From Actinocrispum wychmicini (GTDB taxonomy: Bacteria; Actinomycetota; Actinomycetes; Mycobacteriales; Pseudonocardiaceae): a stretch of DNA of 64,000 nucleotides. Under the pieces are notes generated by a model, which had not been told where the DNA came from, made no database searches, and was given only the letters and a program-made list of their open reading frames with translations. This document shows, piece after piece, positions 18,059 through 27,433 of this stretch (position 1 is the stretch's first letter; each line of letters starts with the position of its first letter). The position numbers and the translations under genes were made by a program. Location of the stretch: positions 186,001 to 250,000 of the forward strand of contig NZ_SLWS01000004.1 in NCBI RefSeq assembly GCF_004345645.1. Reading direction: 5' to 3'.

Positions 18059-20340
18059 GCGCCTTCGGCACCCGGGTGAACCGGGTCGAGGACCTGCGGC
18101 TGCTCACCTTGGGCGGCACATACGTCGACGACCTGCGGGTACCCGAGCTCATCGGGGCGGCGTACGTGACCTTTGTGCGCTCCCCGGTCGCGCATGCCGT
18201 CATCACCGGCATCGACACGTCACGGGCGGAAGCCCACCCTGGCGTGGTGGCCGTCTACACGGCCGCGGACCTGACCGACCTGCCCGCACCTCAGCCTTTC
18301 CGGCGGCCGGAGCACGGCGGCGGGTTCTTCGCCGAGCCCCTGCTCGCCGGGGGGAAGGTCCGATTCGTAGGCGAGCCGGTCGCGGTCGTGCTCACCGACG
18401 CGCGGTACGACGGCCAGGACGTTGCGGAGCTCGTCGACGTGGACTACGAGCAACTCCCGGCCGTCGTGGGCATCGCGCAGGCCCTCCTCGACGACACACT
18501 CCTGTTCGAGGAAGCCGGAACCAACCTCGCCGACCAGCGGGACCGCGGCACCTACGACGACGGCGTCTTCGCCGACGCGGACGTGGTCGTCGAGCGAGAG
18601 GTCGTGAACCACCGCGTGGCCTGCGTCCCGTTGGAGTGCCGTGCCACCGCGGCGGCCTTCGACGGCACGAGGCTCACCGTCTGGCACAGCAGCCAGAACG
18701 CTCAGCGCTGCCGGAGCACCCTCGCCGAGTCCCTGGGCATCTCGCCCGACGCGATCCGCGTGATTGTTCCCGATGTTGGCGGTGGGTTCGGCGCGAAGAT
18801 CGGCATCGACCGGGACGCGATCGTCGTCGCCTTGGCGGCGTGGAAGTCGAGAACCTCGGTGCGATGGGCGGAGAGCCGCGTCGAGAACCTTGTCGCCATG
18901 ACCCAGGGCCGTGCCCAGCTCAACCGCGTCAAGATCGGCGGCAAACGCGACGGCACGATCACTGCATACCGCCTCGACGTCGTCCAGGACGCGGGTGCCT
19001 ACCCGCGTACTGCCACCCTCGCACCCGTGACCTGCATGATGGCCCCCGGCGTGTACGACATTCCGCACGTGCAGACCGGTTACCGCGTCGTCGTCACGAA
19101 CGCGACCCCTGTCAACAAGTACCGGGGCGCGGGTCGGCCGGAGGCATCGGCCGCCATCGAGCGAGCGGTGGACCTGTTCGCCGCCGAGATCGAAATGGAT
19201 CCAGTCGAGGTCCGCCGCCGCAACTTCATCGCGGCGGACGCGTTCCCGTTCCGCACCAGAACGGGGGCCCGCTACGACTCCGGTGCGTACGAGGAGGTCC
19301 TCGACAAGGTCCTCGGCGCCGCCGACTACCCCCGGCTCAGAACCGAGCAGACCGCCCGCAGGGACAACGGGTGCGTGCACGTGCTTGGCATCGGCATCTC
19401 CGTCTACGTGGAGATGACCGGCGGCGGTGGCGAGACCGCCAAGGTGACCGTGGACGTGACTGGACGGGCAACGGTCCAGACCGGCAGTTCGACGCAGGGC
19501 CAGGGCCACCACACCGCCTGGTCGATGCTGGTCGAGGCCGAACTCGGCATCCCCATGGACCAGATCACCGTCGTGCACGGGGACACCGACCTCATCCCGA
19601 AGGCCGTTGGCACCTATTCGAGCCGGTCCCTGCAGCTCGGCGGTTCCGCGGTCCACAAGGCCGCTTCCGAGGTCAGGGATCAGGCCCGACGGCACGCCGC
19701 CGACCTCCTCGGAGCCCGCGTGACCGATATCGTCCTCGACACCAGTTCCGGGACGTGGCACGCGGCAGGCGACCCCGGCCGATCCGTGACCTGGACCCAG
19801 GTCGTCAGGCACGCCGAGGTGGAGAGCCTCAGTGCCGACGTCGAGTTCGACTCGGACCAGCCGACATTTCCGTTCGGCGCGCACCTCTCGGTCGTCGACG
19901 TCGACACCGAGACGGGGATGACTACGGTGCTCCGCCACGTGACCGTGGACGACGCGGGGCCGGTCCTCAACCCAGCCCTCGCCGAAGGCCAGCGCCACGG
20001 CGGCATCGCGCAAGGGATCGCCCAGGCGTTGTTCGAGGAGGTGCGCTACGACGAAGACGGCAACCCTCTCAACGCGACGCTCGCGGACTACGGGGCCGTC
20101 GCCTGCGCCGACCTGCCCGACTTCGAACTGGCGGCCAGCGAGACGCCCACGGACGTGAATCCCCTCGGTGTCAAGGGAATCGGCGAAGCGGGGACCATCG
20201 GTTCCACTCCCGCGGTGCAGAACGCGGTCATCGACGCGGTCGCTCACCTCGGGGTCCGGCACATCGACATGCCGATGACCCCGAGCCGTGTCTGGGCGGC
20301 GATCAAGGAAGCGGGCGATGCACGCCAGTCTCAGCGTTGA
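18055..20340 (+). CDS. Molybdenum hydroxylase large subunit (CoxL/XdhB-like)
   Basis: A 761-residue molybdopterin-binding subunit of the xanthine oxidase family. Landmarks are the N-terminal FGTRVNRVEDLRLLTLGG, the GGGFGAKIG loop, NKYRGAGRPEA in place of the CO dehydrogenase AYRCSFR loop, TGSSTQGQGHHTA, and the C-terminal GIGEAGTIGSTPAV with the catalytic Glu. The loop rules out true CO dehydrogenase and points to hydroxylation of an aldehyde or N-heterocycle. The medium and small subunits follow at 21.1-22.6 kb, after an inserted methyltransferase gene. The enzyme needs molybdopterin cofactor, supplied from elsewhere. Confidence 0.88.
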   Translation: MSAFGTRVNRVEDLRLLTLGGTYVDDLRVPELIGAAYVTFVRSPVAHAVITGIDTSRAEAHPGVVAVYTAADLTDLPAPQPFRRPEHGGGFFAEPLLAGGKVRFVGEPVAVVLTDARYDGQDVAELVDVDYEQLPAVVGIAQALLDDTLLFEEAGTNLADQRDRGTYDDGVFADADVVVEREVVNHRVACVPLECRATAAAFDGTRLTVWHSSQNAQRCRSTLAESLGISPDAIRVIVPDVGGGFGAKIGIDRDAIVVALAAWKSRTSVRWAESRVENLVAMTQGRAQLNRVKIGGKRDGTITAYRLDVVQDAGAYPRTATLAPVTCMMAPGVYDIPHVQTGYRVVVTNATPVNKYRGAGRPEASAAIERAVDLFAAEIEMDPVEVRRRNFIAADAFPFRTRTGARYDSGAYEEVLDKVLGAADYPRLRTEQTARRDNGCVHVLGIGISVYVEMTGGGGETAKVTVDVTGRATVQTGSSTQGQGHHTAWSMLVEAELGIPMDQITVVHGDTDLIPKAVGTYSSRSLQLGGSAVHKAASEVRDQARRHAADLLGARVTDIVLDTSSGTWHAAGDPGRSVTWTQVVRHAEVESLSADVEFDSDQPTFPFGAHLSVVDVDTETGMTTVLRHVTVDDAGPVLNPALAEGQRHGGIAQGIAQALFEEVRYDEDGNPLNATLADYGAVACADLPDFELAASETPTDVNPLGVKGIGEAGTIGSTPAVQNAVIDAVAHLGVRHIDMPMTPSRVWAAIKEAGDARQSQR

Positions 20341-20359
20341 ACGGCGAACAGAGGATGTC

Positions 20360-21124
20360 ATGGTACGTCCAGCACCACGCGGTGTACGGGATCTCCCGCC
20401 GTACACCAAGAACCTGATGACGGCACAGGAACGGCGACGTATTCTTCTCCGGGACATCGATGTGGTCATAGACGGCGGCGCGAATGGCGGCCAGTACGCG
20501 AAGTGGATGCGCCAGTGCGGCTTTCGCGGGAAGATAATCTCGTTCGAGCCGGCGTCCGAGACCTTCGACGTGCTGTCCGAAGTCGCCCGGTCGGACGACG
20601 ACTGGCACTGCCACAACATGGCGCTCGGGCCGGAGGACGGCCAAGTCCTGTTGCACCTGACGCGCACGTCACTCGGCTCGTCGGTCTTCCGGCGCACCGA
20701 TCTCCACTCCCGCGTGTGGCCGGACGACGTCGAAGCCGGTACGGAGCTGGTACCAATGCGCTCGCTGCGCTCACTGTGGCATGAACTGGGCTGCGACGGC
20801 TGCCGGGTGTACCTGAAGCTGGACGTGGAGGGCGCCGAGCTGTCCGTCCTCGAGGGCGCGGGTCCGTTTCTCGACCGCATCGCGCTGCTCGAACTCGAAT
20901 TGCCCTTGGTCAACATGCACCACGACGCGCCGGCGTTCGAGGACGTGCTGAACTTCCTGACGGCACGGGGCTTCTCGGTGGTTGCCCTGGAGCAGAACCA
21001 TAGCGGCGACGACGCGACCGGTCAGATGCTGATGATCGACGGCATCTTCCGGTCGTCGAGCGCTGGACTCCGCGGTGACGTTGGCTTCGGCGGCGTTCGT
21101 CCATCTTCAAAGGAAGACACATGA
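20360..21124 (+). CDS. FkbM-family methyltransferase
   Basis: A 254-residue SAM-dependent methyltransferase of the FkbM family. The SAM loop VVIDGGANGGQYAKWM is followed by IISFEPASETFDVL and the family hallmark YLKLDVEGAELSVLEGA. FkbM relatives mostly make O-methyl groups on sugars or polyketides. The ATG at 20360 follows GAGG; earlier in-frame starts lie inside the large-subunit gene. It overlaps the 2Fe-2S subunit ATG by 4 nt. Its place between subunits of one enzyme suggests methylation of the same substrate or product. Confidence 0.82.
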   Translation: MVRPAPRGVRDLPPYTKNLMTAQERRRILLRDIDVVIDGGANGGQYAKWMRQCGFRGKIISFEPASETFDVLSEVARSDDDWHCHNMALGPEDGQVLLHLTRTSLGSSVFRRTDLHSRVWPDDVEAGTELVPMRSLRSLWHELGCDGCRVYLKLDVEGAELSVLEGAGPFLDRIALLELELPLVNMHHDAPAFEDVLNFLTARGFSVVALEQNHSGDDATGQMLMIDGIFRSSSAGLRGDVGFGGVRPSSKEDT

Positions 21125-21588
21125 ACCGCATCTCGGTGACCGTGGACGGCACGAAATATGAGGACGAGGTGGAACCCCGGCTTCTACTCGTCCACTATCT
21201 GCGGGACCAGCTGGGCCTGACCGGCACCACAATCGGCTGTGAAACCGGCAACTGCGGGTCGTGCACCGTCGATCTGGCCGGGGCGAGCGTCAAGAGCTGC
21301 TTGGTTCTGGCGGTCCAGGCGGACGGGAGTGAGGTGACCACCGTCGAGGGGCTCGCGCAGGACGGCGAGTGGCATCCGCTGCAGCGGTCGTTCCACGAGC
21401 AGCACGCCCTGCAGTGTGGCTACTGCACCCCCGGCATGATCATGGGGGCCCGCGATCTGCTGCGGCACAACCCCGATCCCAGCCCGCGGGAGATCCGGCA
21501 CGCGCTGAAGGGCAACCTCTGCCGCTGCACCGGCTACCAGAACATCGTCAAGGCCGTGCTCGCCGCGGCTGCCGGTGGAGAGGCCTAG
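21121..21588 (+). CDS. Molybdenum hydroxylase 2Fe-2S subunit (CoxS-like)
   Basis: A 155-residue iron-sulfur subunit with two [2Fe-2S] sites. The plant-ferredoxin cysteines are in GCETGNCGSCTVDL and VKSCLVL. The C-terminal alpha-helical cluster cysteines are in CGYCTPGMIMGA and CRCTGYQNIVKAV. All expected cysteines are present and the length is normal. It passes electrons from the molybdenum site to FAD. Start and stop both overlap neighbouring frames, implying coupled translation. Confidence 0.9.
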   Translation: MNRISVTVDGTKYEDEVEPRLLLVHYLRDQLGLTGTTIGCETGNCGSCTVDLAGASVKSCLVLAVQADGSEVTTVEGLAQDGEWHPLQRSFHEQHALQCGYCTPGMIMGARDLLRHNPDPSPREIRHALKGNLCRCTGYQNIVKAVLAAAAGGEA

Positions 21589-21698
21589 TGACCGTCACAG
21601 AGCCCAATACGCCCAGTAAGAGGGGCGGGTGTGCCGAAACGCTGCTTCGCCGCTCAGGACCAGAAGCAGGGCTCTCCGAACCAGGGGTTGCGGCATGA
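21588..21698 (+). CDS. 36-codon ORF coupled to both flanking subunits
   Basis: A GTG-started frame of 36 codons. The GTG overlaps the TAG of the 2Fe-2S gene by one base. The closing TGA overlaps the ATG of the FAD-subunit gene (ATGA). GGAGAGG precedes the GTG at a suitable distance. The peptide begins VTVTEPNTPSKRGG and ends GLSEPGVAA. It is hydrophilic, with one Cys, and matches nothing I know. The exact double overlap favours translation. It may be a genuine small protein or just a coupling relay. Confidence 0.5.
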   Translation: MTVTEPNTPSKRGGCAETLLRRSGPEAGLSEPGVAA

Positions 21699-22588
21699 GC
21701 CCCGCGGCGTTCGACTACGCCTGCCCGGCGAGCGTTGCGGAGGCCGTCCGTGTGCTAGCCGAGGGCGGCGAGGAGGCGAAGGTGCTGGCGGGCGGTCAGA
21801 GCCTGCTGCCGACGCTGCGATTGCGACTGGCCTTCCCGAAGTTGCTGGTCGACGTGGGCCGAGTGCCGCAGTTGCGCGGCGTCAGGGAGGAGGCCGGCTC
21901 GCTCGTCGTCGGCGCCATGACCACCCACCACGACGTCCTCCACGATGCGCTGGTCCGACGGCATGCCCCGTTGCTGGCCGCCGCAACGGAGACGGTCGGC
22001 GACCCCGCTGTACGCCACCGCGGCACTCTCGGCGGCTCCGTCGCCCATGCCGACCCGGCTGGCGACCTGCCCTCGGTGGTGCTGGCGCTGGACGGCGAGT
22101 TGGTGGCGGAGGGCCCGCGCGGGCGGCGCACCATCCCGGCCGCCGAGTTCTTCGTCGACCACCACAAGACCGCGCTGGAGCCCGGCGAACTGCTCGTCGA
22201 GATCCGGCTGCCCAAACTGGGGGAGGGCTGGGGCTTTCAATACGAGAAGTTCCATCTCTCCGCGCAGGCTTCCACGGTGGTCGGAGTGGCCGTGGCGGTA
22301 CGCCGTGAGAACGGCAGTATCGCCGAGGCGAGCATCGGACTGACAAACATGGGCGCCACGCCGCTTCGGGCGTCCGCGGCCGAGGTGGCGCTGGCCGGTG
22401 CGGATGCCACTGCGGAGGCCGTGGTGCGGGCCGCCGAAGCGGCGGCTGAGGGCACCTCGCCAACGTCCGACCTGGGTGCGGCCCCCGAGTACCGGGCTCA
22501 CCTGGTCAGGGTGTTGACGCGCCGTGCCGTCCTCGCCGCAGCCGGACTCCCCGTGGCAGCGGGAAATCGGGTTCATCGAGGGTGGTGA
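21695..22588 (+). CDS. Molybdenum hydroxylase FAD subunit (CoxM-like)
   Basis: A 297-residue FAD-binding medium subunit. FAD contacts are in KVLAGGQSLLPTLRLRL near residue 30, MTTHHDVLH, and TLGGSVAHADPAGDLPS. The C-terminal CO dehydrogenase flavoprotein domain follows. The ATG at 21695 is chosen from family length and the ATGA overlap with the small ORF. With the 18.1-kb and 21.1-kb genes it completes a three-subunit hydroxylase. It is the last clear gene of the plus operon before remnant sequence. Confidence 0.88.
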   Translation: MSPAAFDYACPASVAEAVRVLAEGGEEAKVLAGGQSLLPTLRLRLAFPKLLVDVGRVPQLRGVREEAGSLVVGAMTTHHDVLHDALVRRHAPLLAAATETVGDPAVRHRGTLGGSVAHADPAGDLPSVVLALDGELVAEGPRGRRTIPAAEFFVDHHKTALEPGELLVEIRLPKLGEGWGFQYEKFHLSAQASTVVGVAVAVRRENGSIAEASIGLTNMGATPLRASAAEVALAGADATAEAVVRAAEAAAEGTSPTSDLGAAPEYRAHLVRVLTRRAVLAAAGLPVAAGNRVHRGW

Positions 22589-22797
22589 AGGAAATGCGCG
22601 CCGAAACCCGACCGACCGGCCCGACGAACGGACCGGAGCGACCGCGTCCTTACGGAACTGCTCGGGATACTTTGGCCATGCGGCGGATCCAGGGGAACTC
22701 GTCGCGGATGTCCCGCCACGGCAGGATCTTTCGATGGACGTGGCACCAGGACATCCTCCATAGCGCCCGGCCGCGAGCGCCGCGCAGGTTTGCTGCG

Positions 22798-23290
22798 TCA
22801 GCAGCCGGCGAGTAGTTGCCTCCTTAGGAGGCTTGCGAAGCCTTCGTTGATGTCGGCCAGTGGATCACCTCGGCGGTTCCGCTCCTGAGGCGCGGGCTGA
22901 TGTAGGGCTGCCAGAAAAGCCGCCAAGGTGTCGGCCGCCACGGCGCCGCGAGTCGCAGGGGCTCGGTTAGCAGGTTCACCAGCGACCCAGGTCGTAACAA
23001 TCCAAGGGTGCGGGAACCGCTCGGAAGGCTGGCCAAGACGCTGCGGAACAGGTATCCGCAATGGGAGGCGCGGCGCTACAGCAGGCAGCAAGGTGTGCTC
23101 CTTGAGGAGTAGCTCGCCTGCGTCCTGAGTGGCCCAGGACAGCCGGACCGCAAGGTCGTCACCGAGCCGCCACAACTGATTGTCCCAGCCACGAGCACCA
23201 AACGTCAGCGGCAGGTGCCAAGTCGAGGTGCTGTTCGCGGAGCAATACCGCAATCAGATCCGCGGTGATCTCACTTCAGTCTGGGACTCT
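22798..23290 (-). pseudogene. Truncated APH-family phosphotransferase
   Basis: The N-terminal half of an aminoglycoside/choline kinase-type protein, close to the intact copy at 41.7-42.6 kb. Shared segments include DNQLWRLGDDLAVRL, SERFPHPWIVTTWV, and ADTLAAFLAALH. The first 30 residues (ITADLIAVLLREQHLDLAP) lie in a different frame, so there is one frameshift near 23215. The catalytic half with HGDLHPAN and the DFGD loop is missing. It is not expected to be active. Confidence 0.7.
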
Positions 23291-23342
23291 CGAGTTACAC
23301 CGCTTTCTTGGCTTTGGCCCGCGTTCCTCGGTTGCGGGCCTG

Positions 23343-23540
23343 TTATGGTCGGCACAGCAGTCGAAGCCGGAGGTCATCGCGGTGACCGCTGGCGCGAATC
23401 GCAAACTTGCCCAGTGACACAATCTTGGCCCACACGAATGGCTTGGGAGCGTTGTTCCATTCGCTGATCCAGCGGCGAACGTCGATCCCCAGTTCGATGA
23501 GGCGTACTCCGGTGGAGCCATGCACAAGCTTGTCGCCCAA
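23343..23540 (-). mobile_element. IS630-family transposase C-terminal remnant
   Basis: About 55 residues match the end of IS630-type transposases, above all VRRWISEWNNAPKPFVWAK, followed by a degenerate tail ending in a GH pair. The rest of the element and its terminal repeats were not found. It lies between the broken APH gene and the flavin monooxygenase gene, marking a rearrangement point. Confidence 0.6.
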
Positions 23541-23564
23541 GTCCCCTATCGCGCTGGTCGGGGC

Positions 23565-24629
23565 TCATCCAGAGATCTTCACGCGCAGATTCGCGAGCTC
23601 AGCGACCGTGTCGAGCACAGGGCCGCGCGGCAACCCGAAGTCGACCAGGCAAGCCACCTCATCGGCGCCCGCCTCGAAGAGTCCGGTAAGAACCTGGTCC
23701 GCCTCGGCACGGTCTCCGATCAGCGAACGGCCGCGCAGATACCGGTGCACGGCGAAGTCCAAGCGCTTCGCCGCCACGGCCGGATCGGTCACGGAGCCTT
23801 GCTGATCGAGGTAGGCGGCGAGATAGTGGCGCAGCGGCTCCTGGGCGCGACGGCGGATCTCCGGACCCGAGTCTCCGATGGCTGCGTGCACCATCAGGCA
23901 GACCCGCCCTCGCCCGCCGTGGTGCGCCGCAAACGTACGCCGGTAGAGGCCGATTCGCTCGGCGAGTTCGTGGGGGCCGAACAGTCCGTAGCTGGTCAGC
24001 AGGCCGGCGCCGGTTTCGCCGGCGTACTCGAAGGTCGCGGGATTCCCGGAGGCGGTGATCCAGTGGGGCAGCACGGGCTGGACGGGACGAGGGTAGGTGC
24101 GGACACGGTATTCGGCCCCGTCCGGCCCCTCACGGCTGATCTCCCCGCCGCTCCATAGCTGCCGCACAGCCCTGAGGTTCTCGGCGGCCCGCACCGCACG
24201 CCGCTCGTAGTCTTCGGGCGCGAGCACGAAGTCTCGGGGATTCCAGCCGGTCGCGGCCGATATCTCGGCCCGGCCATTGGAGAGATTGTCGACCACGGCC
24301 CACTCTTCCGCCACCCGCAGCGGATCGTGCAGCGGCAGGACCACGCTGCCCGCGCGGATGCGCAGGTTGCGCGTGACCACGGCGATGGCCGCAGCGAGCA
24401 CGGCCGGATTGGGGTGGCCGCCGCCGAACCGGGTGAAATGCCGTTCCGGTATCCAGACGAAGTCGAGACCGTTGCGGTCTGCCGTTCTGGCCGCGTCGAG
24501 CAGCAAACCGTAGGCGGCTGCGTCGTCGGACTCTTCCTCCAGGGCTGAGAAGAAGTACAGGCCTACCGCACGGGCCGCCTTGCCCGAATCACCACCCTGG
24601 GACTTGGGTTCATCCTGCTGCTCGTTCAT
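23565..24629 (-). CDS. LLM-class flavin-dependent monooxygenase, MupA type (copy 1)
   Basis: A 354-residue bacterial-luciferase-like protein with the features of the MupA/Atu3640 subgroup: LYFFSALEEE at strand 1, DFVWIPERHFTRFGG, RIRAGSVVLPLHDPLRVAEEWAVVDNLSNGR, and SAATGWNPRDFVLAPEDY. Members act on carrier-bound acyl or aminoacyl chains in PKS/NRPS pathways, using reduced flavin and oxygen. It is co-directional with the FabG-like gene upstream. A second copy is at 40.1 kb. The oxidised position is unknown. Confidence 0.83.
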   Translation of the reverse strand: MNEQQDEPKSQGGDSGKAARAVGLYFFSALEEESDDAAAYGLLLDAARTADRNGLDFVWIPERHFTRFGGGHPNPAVLAAAIAVVTRNLRIRAGSVVLPLHDPLRVAEEWAVVDNLSNGRAEISAATGWNPRDFVLAPEDYERRAVRAAENLRAVRQLWSGGEISREGPDGAEYRVRTYPRPVQPVLPHWITASGNPATFEYAGETGAGLLTSYGLFGPHELAERIGLYRRTFAAHHGGRGRVCLMVHAAIGDSGPEIRRRAQEPLRHYLAAYLDQQGSVTDPAVAAKRLDFAVHRYLRGRSLIGDRAEADQVLTGLFEAGADEVACLVDFGLPRGPVLDTVAELANLRVKISG

Positions 24630-24765
24630 CCGTAAGTCTCCTGTCCCGAGCTGAGCCCAGACAGCGCTGCAACTCCGTCATCTGCAAGTCGAGCGCGTGC
24701 ACCCATCGCCTGCAACTCGGCAGTCAGGGCGTCACGCGCGACCAGAACGTCCCTGAATGGACACA

Positions 24766-25470
24766 TCAGTGCCCCATCCCGAAACCGCCGTCCACGGGTA
24801 TGACCGCTCCCGTGACGAAGCCCGCGTCCTTCGAAGCGAGCCAGGTGACGGCCGACGCCACTTCCTCGGGAGTGCCGCACCTGCGCAGGGCCGTCTCGCC
24901 GATGATTTGCTCCCGTCGCTGTTCGGAGAGGTCTTTCGCCAGATCGGTGGAGACCAGTCCGGGGGCCACGACGTTCACGGTGACATTGCGAGGGCCGATC
25001 TCCCTGGCAAGCGACCTTGCAAGACCGATCAGAGCGGACTTGCTCGCCGCGTAGTTGGCCATGCCCTCCGAACCGCGGAGAGCCGCCACGGAGGAGACAA
25101 AGATGATCCGCCCCCGGCTCATTCTCACCATGTCCGGATATACGCACCGGGTGGCGTAGAAAGAACCACCTAGATTTGTCGCTAGGACGCGGAAGAACTG
25201 CTCGTTGCGCATTCCCATGAGGAGCATGTTGTCAGCAATACCAGCATTGTTAACCAGGACCTCAATGGGGCCGTGAAGTTCACGCGCCTCCTTGAACGCG
25301 GCGGCTACCTGTTGGGGATCAGAAACGTCGCACCTAATCGCGTGCGCACCTGCCGGAACTTCGGAGCCGCGTTGGGCGACGGCAACCTGGTCTCCCTGTT
25401 CGAGAAACGCTCTGGCAATAGCAGCGCCGATGCCTCGGCTGCCGCCGGTTACCAGTATCGAGCGCTGCAC
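24766..25470 (-). CDS. SDR ketoreductase (FabG-like)
   Basis: A 234-residue classical SDR. It has the NADP motif VTGGSRGIGAAIA, the NNAG motif, the catalytic Ser in FVSSVAALRG, and Tyr-Lys in NYAASKSAL. It ends with the usual VIPVDGGFGMGH. Length and sequence match 3-oxoacyl-ACP reductases. A ketosynthase, KS-like partner and ACP are encoded divergently, so it probably reduces beta-keto groups on the ACP. It lies 136 bp upstream of the flavin monooxygenase gene on the same strand. Confidence 0.85.
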   Translation of the reverse strand: MQRSILVTGGSRGIGAAIARAFLEQGDQVAVAQRGSEVPAGAHAIRCDVSDPQQVAAAFKEARELHGPIEVLVNNAGIADNMLLMGMRNEQFFRVLATNLGGSFYATRCVYPDMVRMSRGRIIFVSSVAALRGSEGMANYAASKSALIGLARSLAREIGPRNVTVNVVAPGLVSTDLAKDLSEQRREQIIGETALRRCGTPEEVASAVTWLASKDAGFVTGAVIPVDGGFGMGH

Positions 25471-26228
25471 CAGATACCCTCCGATGTCATCGCAGACGGT
25501 AGTGGATATACCGCATGCTTGCAGTCACCCCGCCAGATGGCAACCGGCCTCGAAATCTAGGGCTCTGACGCCGGGTTGAGTTGGTGACCTACAGTGAAAA
25601 CGCTTACCAGCGTGCCGCTGAGGTGGCCGCGTCGAGAATCGCCGCGATCGCGGCGCACCTCAGGCGCGCCACCGAGGAGTTACTGATCACCCGCATCCCA
25701 CACCGTGGGTGACCTGGTGTTCGGCGAGATCGCGGGCGGTCCAGGCGGAGTCGGACCCGTCCTGGGTTCGTCGCCGCGCTCGGGGCCAACCTGTACGCCG
25801 CGTCCCTGCGGGGACAGGCGGGCCAGCGCGGCGGGCTGCCAATGGACGCCGGTCGCGGCGGTGTCCGGCGCGGGTCCGTGCAAGTGACGACAATCAGCAG
25901 TTGAACCGGTGGAGTGTGCTTCGGGGTTTGGTTGTCAGTGTGTCCGGTTGACAACTAGGCTGCCGAGCAGTCGATTCGCCTTCATGCGGTGTATCGGGTA
26001 ACCGACGTTGTTCGCGCCCGTTGCTTGGCTGAGGAGATGAGGCATGTCCGCGGGAGACATAAACGCGCTTCTGGACCATGTATCCACCGGCCCGGCGATA
26101 CAGCGGGAATGGGAATTGAGCTCTGTGAACGCGGCTCACAGGTGCGGGGCGTACACGCGGTGGACCTGATCGGCACCGCGGTCGACGCAGGCCTGATCCG
26201 TGGACCTACTACCCTGGAGGTTCTCACC
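25471..26228 (+). other. Divergent intergenic region (758 bp)
   Basis: This stretch separates the FabG-like gene from the ketosynthase operon and should contain both promoters. One short frame stands out: GTG 25584 to TGA 25712, 42 codons, Ala-rich (AAEVAASRIAAIAAHL). It has no recognised relative and no clear ribosome binding site. The rest shows open but unconvincing Arg/Pro-rich frames. The frame upstream of the ketosynthase TTG is open from 25989 but carries no family sequence. Confidence 0.5.
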
Positions 26229-27389
26229 TTGCACGAGGTCGTCGTAACGGGGTACGGCGTGTTCACGGCGTTCGGGTTTGGCGCCCAAGCGCTCAGGGCA
26301 AGGGTTTTTTCCGGAGAGCCAGCCTTCGCGAAGGTCCGTCGGTTCGACCCGTCCCGATATCGCGCGCAGTATGCCGCCGAATATCAGGATAAGGCGTTGT
26401 CTCAGTTGACCGTATTGCGCGAGTGTGTTAGGGAGGCACTTTCCAGTGCGGGCCAGGACGGCGCGGGCGCGCCCGTTTTGCTGGGCACCGATGGGGATCA
26501 TGCGGCGAACATTGACTTCTGGACAGTTCATGCTGCGGGGAAGCAGCCTGAAGGAGCCGGTGTCGTGCACAGCTTGCCGGGGCTGCTACCAGAGGTCATC
26601 GGGGAGGAATTCCGCCTCGGGCGGCCCCGATTGGCGTTCGTGAACGCATGCGTGGCGGCAACCAACGCGATAGCGTACGGAGCACATCTCATCAGCATTG
26701 GAAAGGCCCATTCCGTGGTGTGCGGAGGCGCCTACCTGGTCAACGAAGACGTCTTCGCCAAATTCGACTCAGGTCTGGCCCTCACCACCGAGGCCGTGAT
26801 GCGGCCCTTTTCCATGGGAAGAAAGGGGCTGCTACACGGCGACGGCGCCGCGGTACTCGTGATGGAGTCAGCGGAGCACGCACGGCGACGGAACGCCGTC
26901 TCGTACGGCAGTGTTCTCGGGTGGGGCCTCGCCGCGGACGCCCACCATCCTGTACAGCCGCATCCACAGGGCCGCGGCCTTGCCACCGCCGCCCAAATCG
27001 CCCTCCGGCGTGCTGGCGTCGCTGCCGAGGCAATCGGTTACGTCAACTCCCACGGCACGGGCACACCACGCAACGACCTCGCCGAGTCGCTGGCGCTGCG
27101 CCATGTGTTCGGCGACCGGGCCAGTACGGTTCCAGTGAGCTCCACCAAGAGCACCACCGGCCACATGCTGGAAGCGACCGGAGCCGTCGAGGCCGTCATC
27201 ACGCTCCTGGCACTCGCGGAAGGGCTGCTGCCACCTACCGCGGGCTTTCTCGAAGCGGACCCGGAGTGCCTCGTCGACTGCATCCCACATACCGCGAGAC
27301 CCTCGCAGGTCTCCCGAGCGCTGTCCCTCAACGCCGCATTCGGCGGCGCCAACGCGGCCCTTGTACTGGGTGCTCCGCAGTCCTCATGA
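26229..27389 (+). CDS. Beta-ketoacyl synthase (KS-alpha/FabF-like)
   Basis: A 386-residue discrete ketosynthase. The triad is complete: Cys141 in FVNACVAATNAI, His275 in NSHGTGTPRND, and His312 with Lys307 in TKSTTGHMLEATG. The TTG start at 26229 follows GGAGGT by eight bases, and MHEVVVTGYGVFTAFG matches the family N terminus. It should condense acyl units on the ACP encoded two genes later. It is the first gene of a plus-strand operon: KS, KS-beta, ACP, ligase, PabAB, LuxR. No acyltransferase is nearby, so malonyl loading is presumably borrowed from fatty acid synthesis. Confidence 0.87.
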   Translation: MHEVVVTGYGVFTAFGFGAQALRARVFSGEPAFAKVRRFDPSRYRAQYAAEYQDKALSQLTVLRECVREALSSAGQDGAGAPVLLGTDGDHAANIDFWTVHAAGKQPEGAGVVHSLPGLLPEVIGEEFRLGRPRLAFVNACVAATNAIAYGAHLISIGKAHSVVCGGAYLVNEDVFAKFDSGLALTTEAVMRPFSMGRKGLLHGDGAAVLVMESAEHARRRNAVSYGSVLGWGLAADAHHPVQPHPQGRGLATAAQIALRRAGVAAEAIGYVNSHGTGTPRNDLAESLALRHVFGDRASTVPVSSTKSTTGHMLEATGAVEAVITLLALAEGLLPPTAGFLEADPECLVDCIPHTARPSQVSRALSLNAAFGGANAALVLGAPQSS

Positions 27390-27433
27390 GGGCACCACCA
27401 CACCGTGAAGGGCGACCGCCGCAAAGGAGTTAT

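Noticed and set aside
18220..20916. Long minus-strand open frame of about 900 codons opposite the molybdenum hydroxylase
   Set aside because: It mirrors the strong coding frame on the plus strand. Its composition is the Val/Gly/Asp/Arg-rich pattern of an antisense GC-rich frame, with no motifs.
18055..22588. Aerobic CO dehydrogenase
   Set aside because: The active-site loop is YRGAGRPE rather than AYRCSFR, so it is a different molybdenum hydroxylase.
25584..25712. 42-codon Ala-rich ORF in the divergent region
   Set aside because: No clear ribosome binding site, no known relative, and simple composition; mentioned only in the intergenic entry.
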